From Medakamo hakoo (Eukaryota; Chlorophyta; Trebouxiophyceae; Coccomyxaceae), in NCBI GenBank assembly GCA_026636295.1, contig CP089452.1, forward strand, positions 434,001 to 498,000: a DNA stretch of 64,000 nt. Direction: 5' to 3'. The notes beneath the pieces are model-generated. The model was not told the DNA's origin. It worked only from the letters and a program-made list of their open reading frames with translations, and searched no databases. The translations under genes were made by a program, and so were the position numbers. Shown here in pieces: positions 43,486-54,812 of this stretch. Position 1 is the stretch's first letter. The number at the start of each line of letters is the position of its first letter.

Positions 43486-45489
43486 TCACATGTACAGGCG
43501 GCGGGCGGGGCACTGCGCGTTGGCCGGCGTGTTGACCTTGCGGTGGCAGCCCGGTTTCCGGCAGGTCACGACGCACGTGAACGTCGACTTGCCAAAGACG
43601 GCTGAGTGTGGGAAAAACGGGGAGCGATGGTGAGAGACCGCGATGGGCGTTTTTGCGTCCTTTTGGCTGCTTGCAACTCCCCAAAAAATACCTACAACGT
43701 ACAATTGCAACCGTTTTCCTTGCACCCAGCGCCGCACGCGTTATCAATGTAGTTTCCAGCGGTTTCCACGCACATGCACTATAATTGATGAGGTTAAGTA
43801 GGCACAAAAAAGAAAGTGAGCGTGAAAAGAGAGGCACAGGAACGCCACCGAAAGACCCTCCCCACCCCCACAGAAACGTAGACACGCCCACGGCGTGCGC
43901 ACGCTACTGCCCCCCGACACCCCCGCCAACAGTCTACGCACCGTCCTCTCATTCTTAAAGTATCCGCAGTTGTCAGGGTCGCCATTGGACTTGGACGGGC
44001 AGCTGCACAAGCTACGCCGGTCGTAGCAGCACGTCCCGCCGGCCGGGCAGGTGCCAAACACGTTGGGCCCGGCCACCTCGTCCGGCCCACAGTCGTTGGG
44101 GCTGGCAACGCAGGCCGACTGTGGCCCGTTGCGCGTAGCCTGGCAGTAGCCCTGTTCCACAACTTGTTCCTCGTACGTGCGGGCGGGCACGGGCGTGGGG
44201 GCAGGGGTGGTGGGCGCGGGGGTGGTGGGCGCGGGCGTGGGCGTCGGCGGCGCCGTCGTCGGGACCGGAACCGTCGGCGCAGGCGTCGGCTCGGGCGGGC
44301 TGTTGGCGCAGCTGTAATCCGGCACGCACTCGGTCGCGTTTTCGCCCGGGTTGATGATGATGACACCATACGTTTCCTTGGGTGGGTCTGACGCCGGCGG
44401 GTCCGACGCGGGCGGGCATTCAACAGTCTGGGTAGGCGTGTTGGTGTCGAGATCCACGTACCAGGCCTCAGCGCCGGCGGGCGTCAGCTCATCCGTGCAC
44501 CCGCTGTCCTCCGGCGCGGACACGGCCGTGCCGTTGATGCAGTAAACCTTGGCCTTGCACGTGCGCGGAGTGTACTCAAACACCATGCTGGGCGGGTCGA
44601 TGGCGTCGGGAATGCGGACGGGGGCGGCCGGGGTGGCGGGCGGGACGTCGCCGCCTGATGCCGGCAGAGGCGGTGCAAACGCGGTCTTGCACAGGGCGTA
44701 CGCGCCCTCCAACCACTGGCGTCCGTCGGACAGTTTGGGCGCGTGCACGCTGGCCTCCAAGTTAAGGCCCTTGCCGCCGCCGCCGCAGGCCACGACCTCG
44801 GTCGGGCCACCCGCCACGATACGCCCAGCAGTGGCAGCCGCAATGTGGAATTTGAGTTGGGCAATCAGCCCCGTCTTTAGGTCGGTGGCGACGTCCACTT
44901 TGGTGACGACGCGGTCCCCGCCCAGCGTAATGGCCACCGCGTCCGTGTCTTCATACAGGGTCGACCCGCCGCACACAAACTTGTCGTCGTTAAACTTGAG
45001 GCCGACGACGTACCCGGTCGCCTGGTCAAACGCGCAGATGAGGTTGGCGGGCGGGCCGCCAAAAGTGATGTCGGTGAATGCGCCCTTGCCCAGCTTTTCT
45101 TTGACGAATGCCAGTTTGGCGTCCAAGGGAGCCTTGAGCTTCTGTTGTTTTTTCGTGGGTGGGTGGGGAGTGGGGGCTTTTGCGTTGTGCGTCCGTCTTG
45201 GGGTGGGGAGGGGGAGTGGGGTGTTTGCGTCATGCGTGCGTTTTGCGGTGCCCAACTCTGCAACGCGATTCAAAAACGCTCCCGCACCGATTTGGCGGCT
45301 TCCAACTTGGTCTCCAGTTCGTCGCCGGCCTACGTGTGTTTTTGTGCGCAGTGTAAGCGTTGGTGCGTTACGTGACATGCGTGCACGTATTTTTTTTTTT
45401 TGCCACCGCTCGTTTTTAAACAATAAATGTGGTACCTGAACCGTGGCTACCGTCGCCAGGAGGGCGCACACGGCAGCTGTGGTCCGCAT
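43486..45489 (-). CDS. Secreted multi-domain Cys-rich protein, lectin-like N-terminal part
   Basis: Five exons (45489-45436, 45329-45288, 45141-43942, 43778-43703, 43601-43486) with agreeing phases give about 495 residues. Exon 1 is a signal peptide (MRTTAAVCALLATVATVQ); exon 2 codes a short charged helix (AGDELETKLEAAKS). Residues about 33-200 show repeated beta-strand-like segments with FTDITFGGPPANLIC, LKFNDDKFVCGGS, and TAGRIVAGGPTEVVACGGGG, vaguely like a jacalin-type beta-prism; this is only a guess. Then TCKAKVYCINGTAV, two PPASDPP repeats, a long Thr/Pro linker (PTTPAPTTPAPTPVPAR), and about 130 residues dense in Cys (GTCPAGGTCCYDRRSLCSC; CGAGCKENGCNS; VVTCRKPGCHRK). Probably a cell-wall or extracellular glycan-binding protein. 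It is divergent from the gene at 45773. Confidence 0.68.
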
Positions 45490-45772
45490 GCTGTGAAGGT
45501 GCTGTTGCAAAAAAAACTCGGAAGGACAGCGAGGCGGCCCAGGAGAGGGAGTTTGCACGTGCGGCCTACAACGTGAGACCGCGGAATGAGCGGAGTGGTC
45601 ACTCGCCGTTGCAGGGCCCTGGCAAAAATGGGACAGGCAATTTTGCCATGAAAGAAAAAAGTCAACAATAATAATCACATTAGCGTCATTGCTATCACAG
45701 CGTCATTGCGCCGGCCCGCCACACTTTTCTTGTCGCCGGGCGCACTTGTGTTGCGTCGTATCACACTGCACC

Positions 45773-48700
45773 ATGCGCCATGTAGTGCTCCTGCTCGCTT
45801 TGGCGTCAGCAGCGGCCGCGGCCAAGACTCCCGCCAAGGCGTGTGAGGGAGTTTTGACATCGCCATGCAAGAAACTGAGGGGCGCCCCTCGTCCACGCCT
45901 CTGAAACCTTCCCCGCGCACCACCAAGAAAACACAGGACGCCGCCATGGAGGAGACCAAGGCCGCCCTCGACCGATGGGGCAAGGTAAGAGGTGGTTGGA
46001 AGTGGCTGTTGGGGTGCCGACACGTGCGGCGTGGACAAAGTAGCGTGAGCTTGTCCGTGCCACAGCAACGACGCGGCACGCCGAGCTCTTCAGCCGCGCT
46101 CATCACCCTCTCCGCCATGCGCGTACACTCACACCGCACAGGAGCTCGAGACCGTCGCCAAGGACGTCGTCACGGCCAAGGTAATCAAATACACGCCTGC
46201 TGTGATTTACAGGCGCGGGTCTTTGGGACAGAAGCTGTGCGGGATGAGGGGACAACGGAGGTTTACACTTGCAGGGATTGTCCCATTTGAGGTGCATTCT
46301 ACCGCGGCCAAACGCCGTTTGGTCACATCCCAGCTGGTTATGTGACGCACTCACCACCCCACCTTCACACAAAAACAAAGAAAACCATCGTCCAAGCCGC
46401 CCTGTCTGGTCCCTGTGAGCCAGGCTACTACTTACCCAAGGGCATCAAGTCGCCGTGCCAGGTTTGTGGGCCCGACTACTGGTGCTCCGGCGGCAAGGCC
46501 AACAAGCGTGTCAAGGTATAAGAGAGGGGTGGGAAGGGGTGTATGCGTCGGGATTGCGGCGTTGTTTGGAGTGGCGTGGAATGAGCGCCCCCAGGCAAGG
46601 TCGGGGAAAGTACAACGATGCGCGCCTGCACGAGCAAACTTTCACATCCCACTTCTTTCCACCCGCAGTGCCCGACCGGCTTCACAACCACACCGTCCGT
46701 AGACACCGCCTCTTCCCCCGACCAGTGCTTCATCACCTGCCCTGCCGGCCAGTACGCGGTCGTCAACACAGGCGCGGACGCGCTGTGCCTGTCGTGTGGG
46801 CCCGGTTTTTGGTGCAAGGGCGGGGTGCAAGTGGACGAAGAACGTGTGTCTTGCCGGCTAGGGTACACTACCGTTGTCAATGACGCCACGGGCATCAAGG
46901 ATTGCGTGATCACCTGCGATCCAGGGTACTTTGCTGGGAATAAGTATGGGCCTTGCATCGAATGTGGGGTACGTTTTTTGTCTTCTTCTCCTTTTTGCCC
47001 TCCGGAGAGGAATGTCCCCCTTTCCGCCACTCGGCCCGTAGCAACCACAGCTGAACTGCACTAGCCTTCAAGATCACCATTTGCTCAACCGTGTTCCCTT
47101 TTTTCTTTCACATCAGGCCAACCGTGTGTGCGCGGGCGGGCCCCAACCCATCTCCGTCGGATATGACTGCCCGCCTGACACGCCGTACACAAACACGGAC
47201 ACGAGCAGCTCGCTCGGCGAGTGCGTCAACTGCGCCGCCGGCACGTCCCTGGCCACCAATGACTGCATTGTGTCCTGTCCGCCGGGGTATTACTCCAGCT
47301 CGACGGTCGCCACCTCATGCAGTGAATGCGGCATCGGCAAGTGGTGCCCGGGCGGAGACGAGTCCCAGGTCCGGGAGTCCTGCCCCGCCGGCACGACGAC
47401 ACTGACGCCCACGGCGTCCGCACCGTCGGGATGCGAGCCCGTGTGTGCGGCTGGAACGTACCTGCCGCTGGGTGGGACGCTACCCTGCTCGGCGTGCGGC
47501 TCGGCGTACGTGTGTGAGGGCGGCCCTCAAAACACGCCGGACAGCCGGGTGCCGTGCCCCGACGGCACGTTTACGCAGACGACCACGTCCACCAATGTGG
47601 GTGACTGCCAATCGTGTGCGCAGGGCGCGCCGCCGACGTGCACCGTGACCAGCTGCCAGCCAGGTGAGGATGTGGAAGGAGAGATGGGTAGTTCTTTTTT
47701 GTTTCACGCCTGGCGTGTCACAAACAGGCCACGCCTCATTTTCACACTTCACGCTCCCAACAACACACACGTGTGCAGGTTACTATGCGGCCACGCCGTC
47801 TGGCAGCTGCACCGAATGCCGTAAAGGCTACACCTGCCCGGGTGGCCCACAAAACACGCCCCAGCGGGACCGGTGCCCCAATGGGCTAACCACTGACAGC
47901 CTGACGGCGTCGTCGTCAACCGAGTGCGTCCGGTCGTGCAGCGCGGGCTACTACGCGGCCACGCCGACCGGTGAATGCAAGGAATGTGGCACGGGCAAGT
48001 ACGTCTTATTTTTGGCGTTTGCGGGTCGTGTTGGGATCCAAGCCGGGCGCTACGCGAGCTTGCACGCTACACTCTGACCCTACTCACACCCACAAAAAAA
48101 AACACCTCCATTGCACCTTTCCTCCCAGCTACTGCCCCGGCGGCATTCAGGACGTGCCGAAAAAGGACCCGTGCCCCCCCTCGTACTCGACGCTGACGGC
48201 GACGTCCAAATCACAGGCGCAGGTAAATATGTGACTTTGTTTCTTCTTTCGTTTCGCCAAGCCGCTGGCTAGGGCAGCATATTTTTCCTCCTCCGCCATG
48301 ACTCACAAATGGTTCCATCCTTCACCTCCCTTCCTTTCCAGTGCATCATCGTGTGCGCACCTGGCTACTACTCCGCCATTCCGGAAGGTCCGCCACCTTG
48401 CACAAAGTGCGGCATTGGTTCCTGGTGCCCTGGTGGCATCCAGGACACGGCCAAGCAGACGGCCTGCCCTAGCGGGCAAAGCACGAGCACGGAGACCGCG
48501 TCGTCTCAGAGCGAGTGCACTGCGTACGAATGTCCGGCTGGCAAGCTGCCGTTGCGGAAGCCGCCACGAAACATCAACGACTGTGGCGTCGTGCAGTGCA
48601 GCCCTTGTGGGGCGGCCAACCCACAAGTCTTCTACACGGGCGGGCTCAGCGTGTACAGCGTGCCGTCCTGGTCCACATCGACCAAGGCCGGGGATGCCCA

Positions 48701-50207
48701 GCTTCTGTGCACCCTGGACCGCACTGACCCGCTGCTGTGCTCCCAAAAAACGACGACGCAAAATAATGCGTGCACGACCAACGACATTGCGGTGGACGGT
48801 GCTGGTAAGTTGTTTTTGAAACAGCCTGTTTTCTCAATTGAGCGCCGCTCCAAGCACAGCTCGTCTCACCCCTCCCCTTACCTCACCCCTCCCCCGCCCT
48901 CCCACCAACAGGCAACATGTACATCTTGGGCCGGACGGGTGGCACGTATGCCACATCTGGTTGGATCATCCGCATTCCGGCCGGCCAGCCCGCAGGCGCG
49001 CCATGCAACTACGAACTGGTCCAGACGGGCATCACGCCCTACGCAGGCTTGGGCGCGGCGCCAAACAGCAACCTATTGTATGCCGTGGGCGACAATTCTG
49101 TGCTGACGCTTGCAATTCAGTCGGACGGGTCGCTGCAAACACAGGGCGAGCTGCCGGCAACAGGTTTCACTGGCGCGGGCGACATCACGGCTGGACCTGA
49201 TGGCAAAGGTAACTCGGGGCAAGAGCAGAGAAAGATATGTGTCCTGCCCGTCCGGAGGAAACCGCTGCCCCCCTCGCGTACATTCTTAAAAGTTCCTACG
49301 TGTCGTCGTCTGTACACATCTCACGCATGCTCACACTGTCCATCCCTCCCTTCCGCTAGTTTACGCCATCTCCGCGGGCGGGAACGAAGCTTACCAAATC
49401 CAGGTCGACCCGGCCTCATACGTGCCGACCGGGATTGTGGGGCCCATTGCGCAGACCGGTTCCACTTACCCCGCTGCCTTCTGCACGACGGCTGGGCCTG
49501 TCGGTGCATCCTCTTTTGGACCTTTTGGCCAGGTGTCCTCGTTCACCAGCGGCGGCACTTTTACCAAAGTCGGCACGTCCGGCCAGGTCCAGGCAGATGG
49601 CCTGTCCGGCGCTGCCGTGGCACCGGTGTGTTCCACCGTTGCGGCCTGCACGGGAAACCTGGCCGCCTGCGGTGGCACTTGCGTGGACGCGACGTCGGAC
49701 AACAACAATTGCGGCGCGTGCGGTAATGTGTGCCCATCCGGGTCGACGTGCACGGACAGTTACTGCGTGTGTAACACCGGCACACCCACGCCAATCGTGC
49801 CCGCCGTCCAAGGCACGTGCGACACGCGGTACAAGGGCGAGACGGCCGTGACCACGTACGTGTTTGACGTCAGTCCCGGCCAGACGTACACAGCCACGTA
49901 CGACAGCCTGCAAGTTCCCGACCGGTACGTCATGCGCGCCAGCTCGCCGTGTGGTGGTATCATCTATGACACAGGCTTTACAGGAGAGTGGGCTTATGGG
50001 TGTACGGCGTCGGCGCCCTGCTGCCCTGCTGACGGCGGCGCCTGCACTGGCGGGAACTCTCCTGGCCCGTACTGCCAACCGGGCGGGCCAGGCGCTGGGA
50101 CCACCCCGGCCTTTGGCATTCCGTCTGGGGTGACGAAAATGTACGTGACGGCCTATGGAGTGTGCGGCGGCACCAAAAACCGGTTTACAATCAATTGCCC
50201 ACCTTGA
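45773..50207 (+). CDS. Secreted protein with ephrin-receptor-like Cys repeats, propeller-like part and Stig1-like module
   Basis: About 11 exons give about 1018 residues: start 45773, then 45937-45984, 46142-46180, 46381-46515, 46669-46968, 47117-47663, 47779-47998, 48129-48222, 48342-48804, 48912-49208 and 49360-50207, with compatible phases. The first donor is uncertain (a GC donor at 45839 or GTTTTG at 45851). Order: signal peptide (MRHVVLLLALASAAAAA); short charged helices; seven or more GCC2/GCC3 (ephrin-receptor-like) modules such as CPPGYYSSSTVATSCSECG and CAPGYYSAIPEGPPPCTKCG, each with CPGG; a part with repeated Gly-rich strands (GRTGGTYATSGWIIRIPAG; VYAISAGGNEAYQI) that may be a beta-propeller; a Stig1-like module (CVDATSDNNNCGACGNVC); and a last beta domain ending NRFTINCPP. 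No membrane anchor was seen. Role unknown, presumably extracellular. Confidence 0.75.
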
Positions 50208-50244
50208 TAGTATTGAGACTGAGGCCAGGTAACGGTCGACCGTG

Positions 50245-50947
50245 GTGCACCGGCGGCACATATGCCACGTCCGGCTGGATCATCCGCATCCCGGCGGGCC
50301 AACCGGCAGGCCAGCCGTGCCAGTACGAGCTGGTGCAGTCAGGCATCACGCCCTACGCGGGCCTGGGCACGGCACCCAACAGCGACCTGTTGTACGCGAT
50401 TGGGGACAACACCGTTTTGACGCTGCAGATCGAAACTTCAGGGTCGCTGACTGTGAAAGGCTCCATCCCGGCGCCTGGGTTTACAGGCGCTGGAGATATC
50501 ACAGCGGCGCCGGGATGCCCCCCGTCGAGAGGTAAGAAACGCTGGGTGGTGGGGGTGGTGGTGGATAAAAAGAGAAGCACGCCACCGGGTGGCGGTTTTT
50601 CCTTTCCATTCCCCTTTAAAAACCATCCCCGCCCCCACACCCCAACCACGCCAGTCTACGCCATCTCGGCGGGCGGCAACGAAGCCTACGAGATCATTGT
50701 CGACCAGACCACGTACGTCCCTGTGTCCGTGAATCCCACGCCCGTTGCAACAACGGGTTCCACCTACCCAGCCGCGTTTTGTACGTCGACCAACGGGCCT
50801 GTGGGCGCGTCATCGTTTGGGCCGTTTGGCCAGGTGTCGACGTTTACTAGCGGCACGTTTACCAAAGTCGGCACGTCGGGCCAGCTGCAAACGGACGGAC
50901 TGACGGGCGCCGCGGTCGCGCCTGTGTGTGGGACGGTGCCGGCCTGA
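50245..50947 (+). pseudogene. Truncated tandem copy of the preceding gene's propeller-like part
   Basis: Two exon-like parts (about 50245-50531 and 50655-50947) match exons 10 and 11 of the upstream gene, including the intron position and phase: GGTYATSGWIIRIPAGQPAG, SGITPYAGLGTAPNSDLLYA, FTGAGDITAAP, VYAISAGGNEAYEI and FGPFGQVSTFTSGTF. The reading frame is intact across the splice and stops at 50947 just before where the Stig1-like module would begin. There is no signal peptide, no Cys repeats and no obvious start, since it begins about 40 bp after the parent's stop. I read it as a partial duplication. It could still be expressed by read-through splicing, or be a 3' end used by another gene. 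Confidence 0.7.
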
Positions 50948-51259
50948 GAACCGCACATTTCACTGCAGTGTACTCGTGGCTACATCACGTGCTTCCGGCC
51001 GCATCTCTTTCGTTTCTATCATTAACAACCGAATAGACCCCTCTGCACCCGACATCCCCGCACCTGCGCCCTCGTTGCACGCAAAAGCCGCTGTGACCGG
51101 CTTGCGTGTAAGCGCTGGTGCCGCCGTACACAAGTGTTACTCCCAACATGCAAGCCAAGACGCACAGCATGTTTATTACTGTCAAAAAACACTGTAAAAC
51201 ATTTATGTACTCACACACAAAGTCAAGCCGCGGCCTTATTGTTAGGCCTCAGTTAGGGG
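50948..51259. other. Intergenic stretch before the B3-like gene
   Basis: No coding support. The composition is clearly less GC-rich than the left half of the window (for example 51160-51215) and stays so, on average, to the end of the window. Confidence 0.45.
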
Positions 51260-52111
51260 ATGATGGCACACAACGACACGTCCGCACCAGTCTGCGCTAG
51301 AGCGTGGCCCTCATCCGTGGCCTCCACCACCGCCGCCACGGCTCTCTGCACGGTCGCGCATCATCGTTACGGCGGCTTGCCCGCTTTGGGCAGGCTTGGC
51401 CGAGCCGTGAAAGCCGCCGACCTCAACACACGCGCGCCGCAGACAAGCCCTCTCACTCTGTGCTCCGCATGGTCTGCCCTCATGGGCGCGGTCATGGTTT
51501 TGGCCGCGACCATGGATGCGCCCTCCCGAGCGCGTGCCTGTTTGGGTCAGGTCCATGGCAGCCACGCAAAGACGCAAGACACCTCAGCGGATCGACACGC
51601 ACCATCACCTTACCGCCGCAAAATCACAAACTCGACCGCCTTGCGCTACATGCACGTCACCCAAGACATGATGGGAGCCTTGAAGCTGCGCGGAGATCGA
51701 CTGGGTAAAATGCGGTCGAGTGGAGGCGGCGACAAATTGCAGGATGGCAGACATGGCGCCTCGCCGCCTGCCCTGGCGGATCGCTCCAACGGCTCATCAA
51801 CGTCGGGGCGGCACCCTGAACCCGTGCCACACCAAGGCGACAGCCCTCCAGCACAACAACCAAAAAGCTTCCGCCGCCTGTTCCGGTCCGTGCTCACGCT
51901 CCGGAATTCTTCAGGCCAGGAATGGCCCGTCGTTTACGAGGCCACATTTTCCTGCAACCAGTACCACCGCCGCCTGGGCGCAGGGTGGCGTGACTTTTGC
52001 CGGGATTGTGGCGTGCAAGTTGGCGATTCTATCGAGTTCCAACGCTGTCCCACAGCCAGGGACCAGGCGCTTGCCGTGCGAATTGTAAAACGAAGGCAGT
52101 CAAGGCGGTAA
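51260..52111 (+). CDS. B3-like DNA-binding-domain protein (1)
   Basis: One exon, about 283 residues. The last 165 residues resemble the B3 fold known from plant transcription factors: YRRKITNSTALRYMHVTQDM at the position of the B3 opening ('LTPSDVGKLNRLVIPK'), then WPVVYEATFSCNQYHRRLGAGW, DFCRDCGVQVGDSIEFQRC (B3 pattern GW..F....L..GD...F.R) and LAVRIVKRRQSRR. The N-terminal 110 residues are Ala/Ser-rich and unlike anything known. A shorter product from ATGs near 51668 would cut the opening strand. It shares the collinear blocks with the protein at 57923-58648. It may act in the nucleus on DNA, but B3-like folds also occur in restriction enzymes, and no DNA contact residue can be confirmed here. 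Confidence 0.6.
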   Translation: MMAHNDTSAPVCARAWPSSVASTTAATALCTVAHHRYGGLPALGRLGRAVKAADLNTRAPQTSPLTLCSAWSALMGAVMVLAATMDAPSRARACLGQVHGSHAKTQDTSADRHAPSPYRRKITNSTALRYMHVTQDMMGALKLRGDRLGKMRSSGGGDKLQDGRHGASPPALADRSNGSSTSGRHPEPVPHQGDSPPAQQPKSFRRLFRSVLTLRNSSGQEWPVVYEATFSCNQYHRRLGAGWRDFCRDCGVQVGDSIEFQRCPTARDQALAVRIVKRRQSRR

Positions 52112-52262
52112 ATGCGGTTCAAAACAGGCCGTCGAAAACATACTGCAATTATATTTACTCCCATCTTTCACCAAAAAAGAAGATTCATTTCACAATCCGA
52201 ATTTGCGCGCGTGCACCTGCAATCAAGCAGACAATGTGGTGCACTGTTCGTGTGCGTCAATA

Positions 52263-53156
52263 ATGAAGGCAGCCACAGCATTGCTGATTGTGGCGGTGTG
52301 CGCGTCGCTGGCTCGTGTCCGTGCCAGCTCAAGCCATGACCCGTTTTCCGCCCGCCCAGCACGGCATCACCGTCCCCCTGGCAAGCGGCCTACAACCCTG
52401 CAACGCCAAAGCCATTCGTTAACCATCGTGTCGGCTTTTTACGATGGCCCCGCCAAGCATTCAGGCTCCGAGTACGCTCAGTGGGGCGCCAATTTTATGC
52501 GGATGCGTGCGCCGGTCGTGTTCTTTACCGACGGCACAACCTCCATTCCTGCTGGTGCACGCACCCGGCCACGGGACAGCATTCACATCATCCTGAAACA
52601 CCCCGACGATTTTTACGTGTCAAGCCTGGGCATCGACTGGGACGCCCAGTTGGAAATCGACCCAGAACGGCACATCCACAGCGTGCACCTGTTTCGTGTT
52701 TGGTTGGAAAAGACGAATTTTGTCATGGAAGCCACGCGCACGAATCCATTTCAGTCGAATTACTTTGCCTGGATTGATTACGGGTACTTTAGGAGGAAGG
52801 GCGACCCTCCATGGGCGCCGACGCCGGCGTGCATGCCACCTGGGAAAATGCTGCTGTTGAACACAAGCTCGCTGCCTTTCAATTCCGGCAAAGTTGTCGG
52901 GGGAGGGGCCATGGCAGGCGACGTCAAAACGTGGCAGGCCTGGAACCGAACGTTTTACAACACGTTGGTGGCCAGGGTCGGCGCCGGCGAGTTTGTGGGT
53001 GATGATCAGACAACGATGACAAGGGTGGTTTTGACGCGTCCTGGCCTTGTGTGCCTGGTGCACCCGGTGCAAGGGTACGGGGACGTCTGGTTTTCTTTGC
53101 AGGCGGTCCTGGATGGCCGGGCAGGGAAGAGGGCAGTTGAGCATTGCTTTTTGTAA
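52263..53156 (+). CDS. HtrL/YibB-like protein, probable glycan enzyme
   Basis: Single exon of about 297 residues. The start at 52263 gives a clear signal peptide (MKAATALLIVAVCASLARVRA); an upstream in-frame ATG at 52203 would bury it. Family blocks of the HtrL_YibB group: TIVSAFYDGPAKHSGSEYAQ, WGANFMRMRAPVVFFTDG, HLFRVWLEKTNFVMEATRTN, NYFAWIDYGYFRR, and a VGGGAMAGDVKTWQAWNRTFY stretch followed by VGDDQTTMTRV. In bacteria these genes sit in lipopolysaccharide or surface-glycan loci. The reaction is not established; a nucleotide-sugar-dependent role is inferred from the fold-like acidic motifs. It stands beside a GT90 and a GH125 gene on the same strand. Confidence 0.75.
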   Translation: MKAATALLIVAVCASLARVRASSSHDPFSARPARHHRPPGKRPTTLQRQSHSLTIVSAFYDGPAKHSGSEYAQWGANFMRMRAPVVFFTDGTTSIPAGARTRPRDSIHIILKHPDDFYVSSLGIDWDAQLEIDPERHIHSVHLFRVWLEKTNFVMEATRTNPFQSNYFAWIDYGYFRRKGDPPWAPTPACMPPGKMLLLNTSSLPFNSGKVVGGGAMAGDVKTWQAWNRTFYNTLVARVGAGEFVGDDQTTMTRVVLTRPGLVCLVHPVQGYGDVWFSLQAVLDGRAGKRAVEHCFL

Positions 53157-53349
53157 ACGAATGTTGTACGTACACATTCATACACGCAGTGCTCCGTTTT
53201 TCTTCCTGTATGTTTGTGTCTGGCAAACCTCAGACCTTTTATTCCTCGCTCAGCGCATCCGTGCACGCTCTAGGTTACTCTGGGCTGCAGCCGTAAAAAA
53301 CGGGTACACAAAGACTCAACACCGTCTCATTTGATGAGCACGGTGCGCC

Positions 53350-54770
53350 ATGCTGCGCAAATGCTCCGCCCCTACCCGGCGGTATGCTGCCATTGCCGCG
53401 GCGATATCTGTGGCGACGCTGTTCCGCACGTGGCTGGCACACTCACCTCTGCCCACTGTCATTCGCATGTCATCCTTTCCCCGTCTGGACGCACTCCCCG
53501 AGTCATTCCGCAAGCCCACCTCCACATCGGCCAAGCAAACCCGCGCGTTCCACGACCGGGTCCGGTATTACGTGCATGGGTCGGACGCGCTTGTACACGA
53601 CGCGGCAGCACCAGCCCGAGCCGCTGCAGCGTTGGGAGTCACAACGGCCGCGCCCGTCACGGGTACCGGCGAGGCAGAGATTGAAGCCGAGCGTGCCAGC
53701 GGCCGGCTGGTGGTGCTGAATGCGTCCATGTGCGAAGCCGGCGATTCAGCCCTTGCAAACGAAATCCAGCGCCAGCTTGGGCCGGATTCACCCGTGCAGC
53801 GTCAGGGTGCGCTGGGCATGTATGTGGCCGACGCATGTGCGGTGGCGCCGCCCACCAGCGCAGCGTACCTGGTAGGCGACATAGCAACCTGTTTTTCACA
53901 AACCGTCTTTGCAAAGGCGCGGCCGTGCGGGTGCACGTCCACGGTGTTACTGGATTTAAACCGGAACCGACACTTTGAGTTTTACCCGGTAAGGATTTTT
54001 ACGCCTGGCGCGGTTGAAACCGGGGATGGCGGGCTCCCGTTGGCGCACGGTGTGCCGAAAAGTGTACGACGACGGTGCTGGCATGAGCAAAACGCGCTTC
54101 AGCGCGTGAAGCCACGACTAATAGCTACCATCCTCTACTATTCTCACTCTAGGACAAACTTGATGCCGAAGACACGCCCTGGTCACACAAGTTGCCGGTC
54201 GCTGTGTGGCGTGGATCGGCCTCAGGCTTTTTCAAGGACAAGGCCCTGGGTGCGCGCTACCACCTACTCACCCGGTGGGCGGCCTCGTCCGACCAACGTG
54301 TCAACGTAGGCATGTCTTTCTTGCCATCATCCACGGGCAACGCCACCCGCGACGCCCAGTTGAAAGCGTTGCGCAAGGGGGGCATGGAGCGGGACACCCT
54401 GCTCCGGCACCGGTACCTGATTTCGGTGGAGGGCGAAGACGTGGCGACGAATCTGAAGTGGGCGTTGTGGTCTAAATCCGCCGTCATCATGCCCCCGCCC
54501 ACCATGTGCTCGTGGGCAATGGAAGACCGCCTGGTGCCGTGGGTGCACTACGTGCCGGTGGCGCACGATTTCAGCAACCTGACGGACGCCGTTGATTGGT
54601 GTGAGGCGCCTGTGAATGCAGGTGCATGCGAGCGCATCGCAACCGCAGGCCGGTCCTACATGGAACAGCACAGGTTCCTCGACGTGGAGGCCAACCTGGC
54701 GGTGGGGCGGGCGGTCGCAGCGGCAGCGGTGCGGGAGCGAGGGGACGAGATGGTGGCGTGGCAAAAGTAA
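53350..54770 (+). CDS. GT90 (CAP10-like) glycosyltransferase, copy 1
   Basis: Two exons (53350-53988, 54153-54770; phase 0) give about 418 residues. An N-terminal hydrophobic segment (RYAAIAAAISVATLFRTWLA) suggests a type II Golgi or ER protein. The conserved C-terminal half has the CAP10 pattern: LPVAVWRGSASGFF, ARYHLLTRWAAS, LLRHRYLISVEGEDVATNLK, SKSAVIMPPPTMCSW, and LVPWVHYVPVAHDFSNL. Family members transfer xylose or glucose to proteins or glycans (POGLUT, fungal Cap10). The N-terminal half holds MYVADACAVAPPTSAAYLVG, shared with the second copy at the right edge. Sugar specificity unknown. Confidence 0.85.
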
Positions 54771-54812
54771 TGCAGCAGCAGAGACGACCCACTACTCTAT
54801 TCATTCTCCCAC

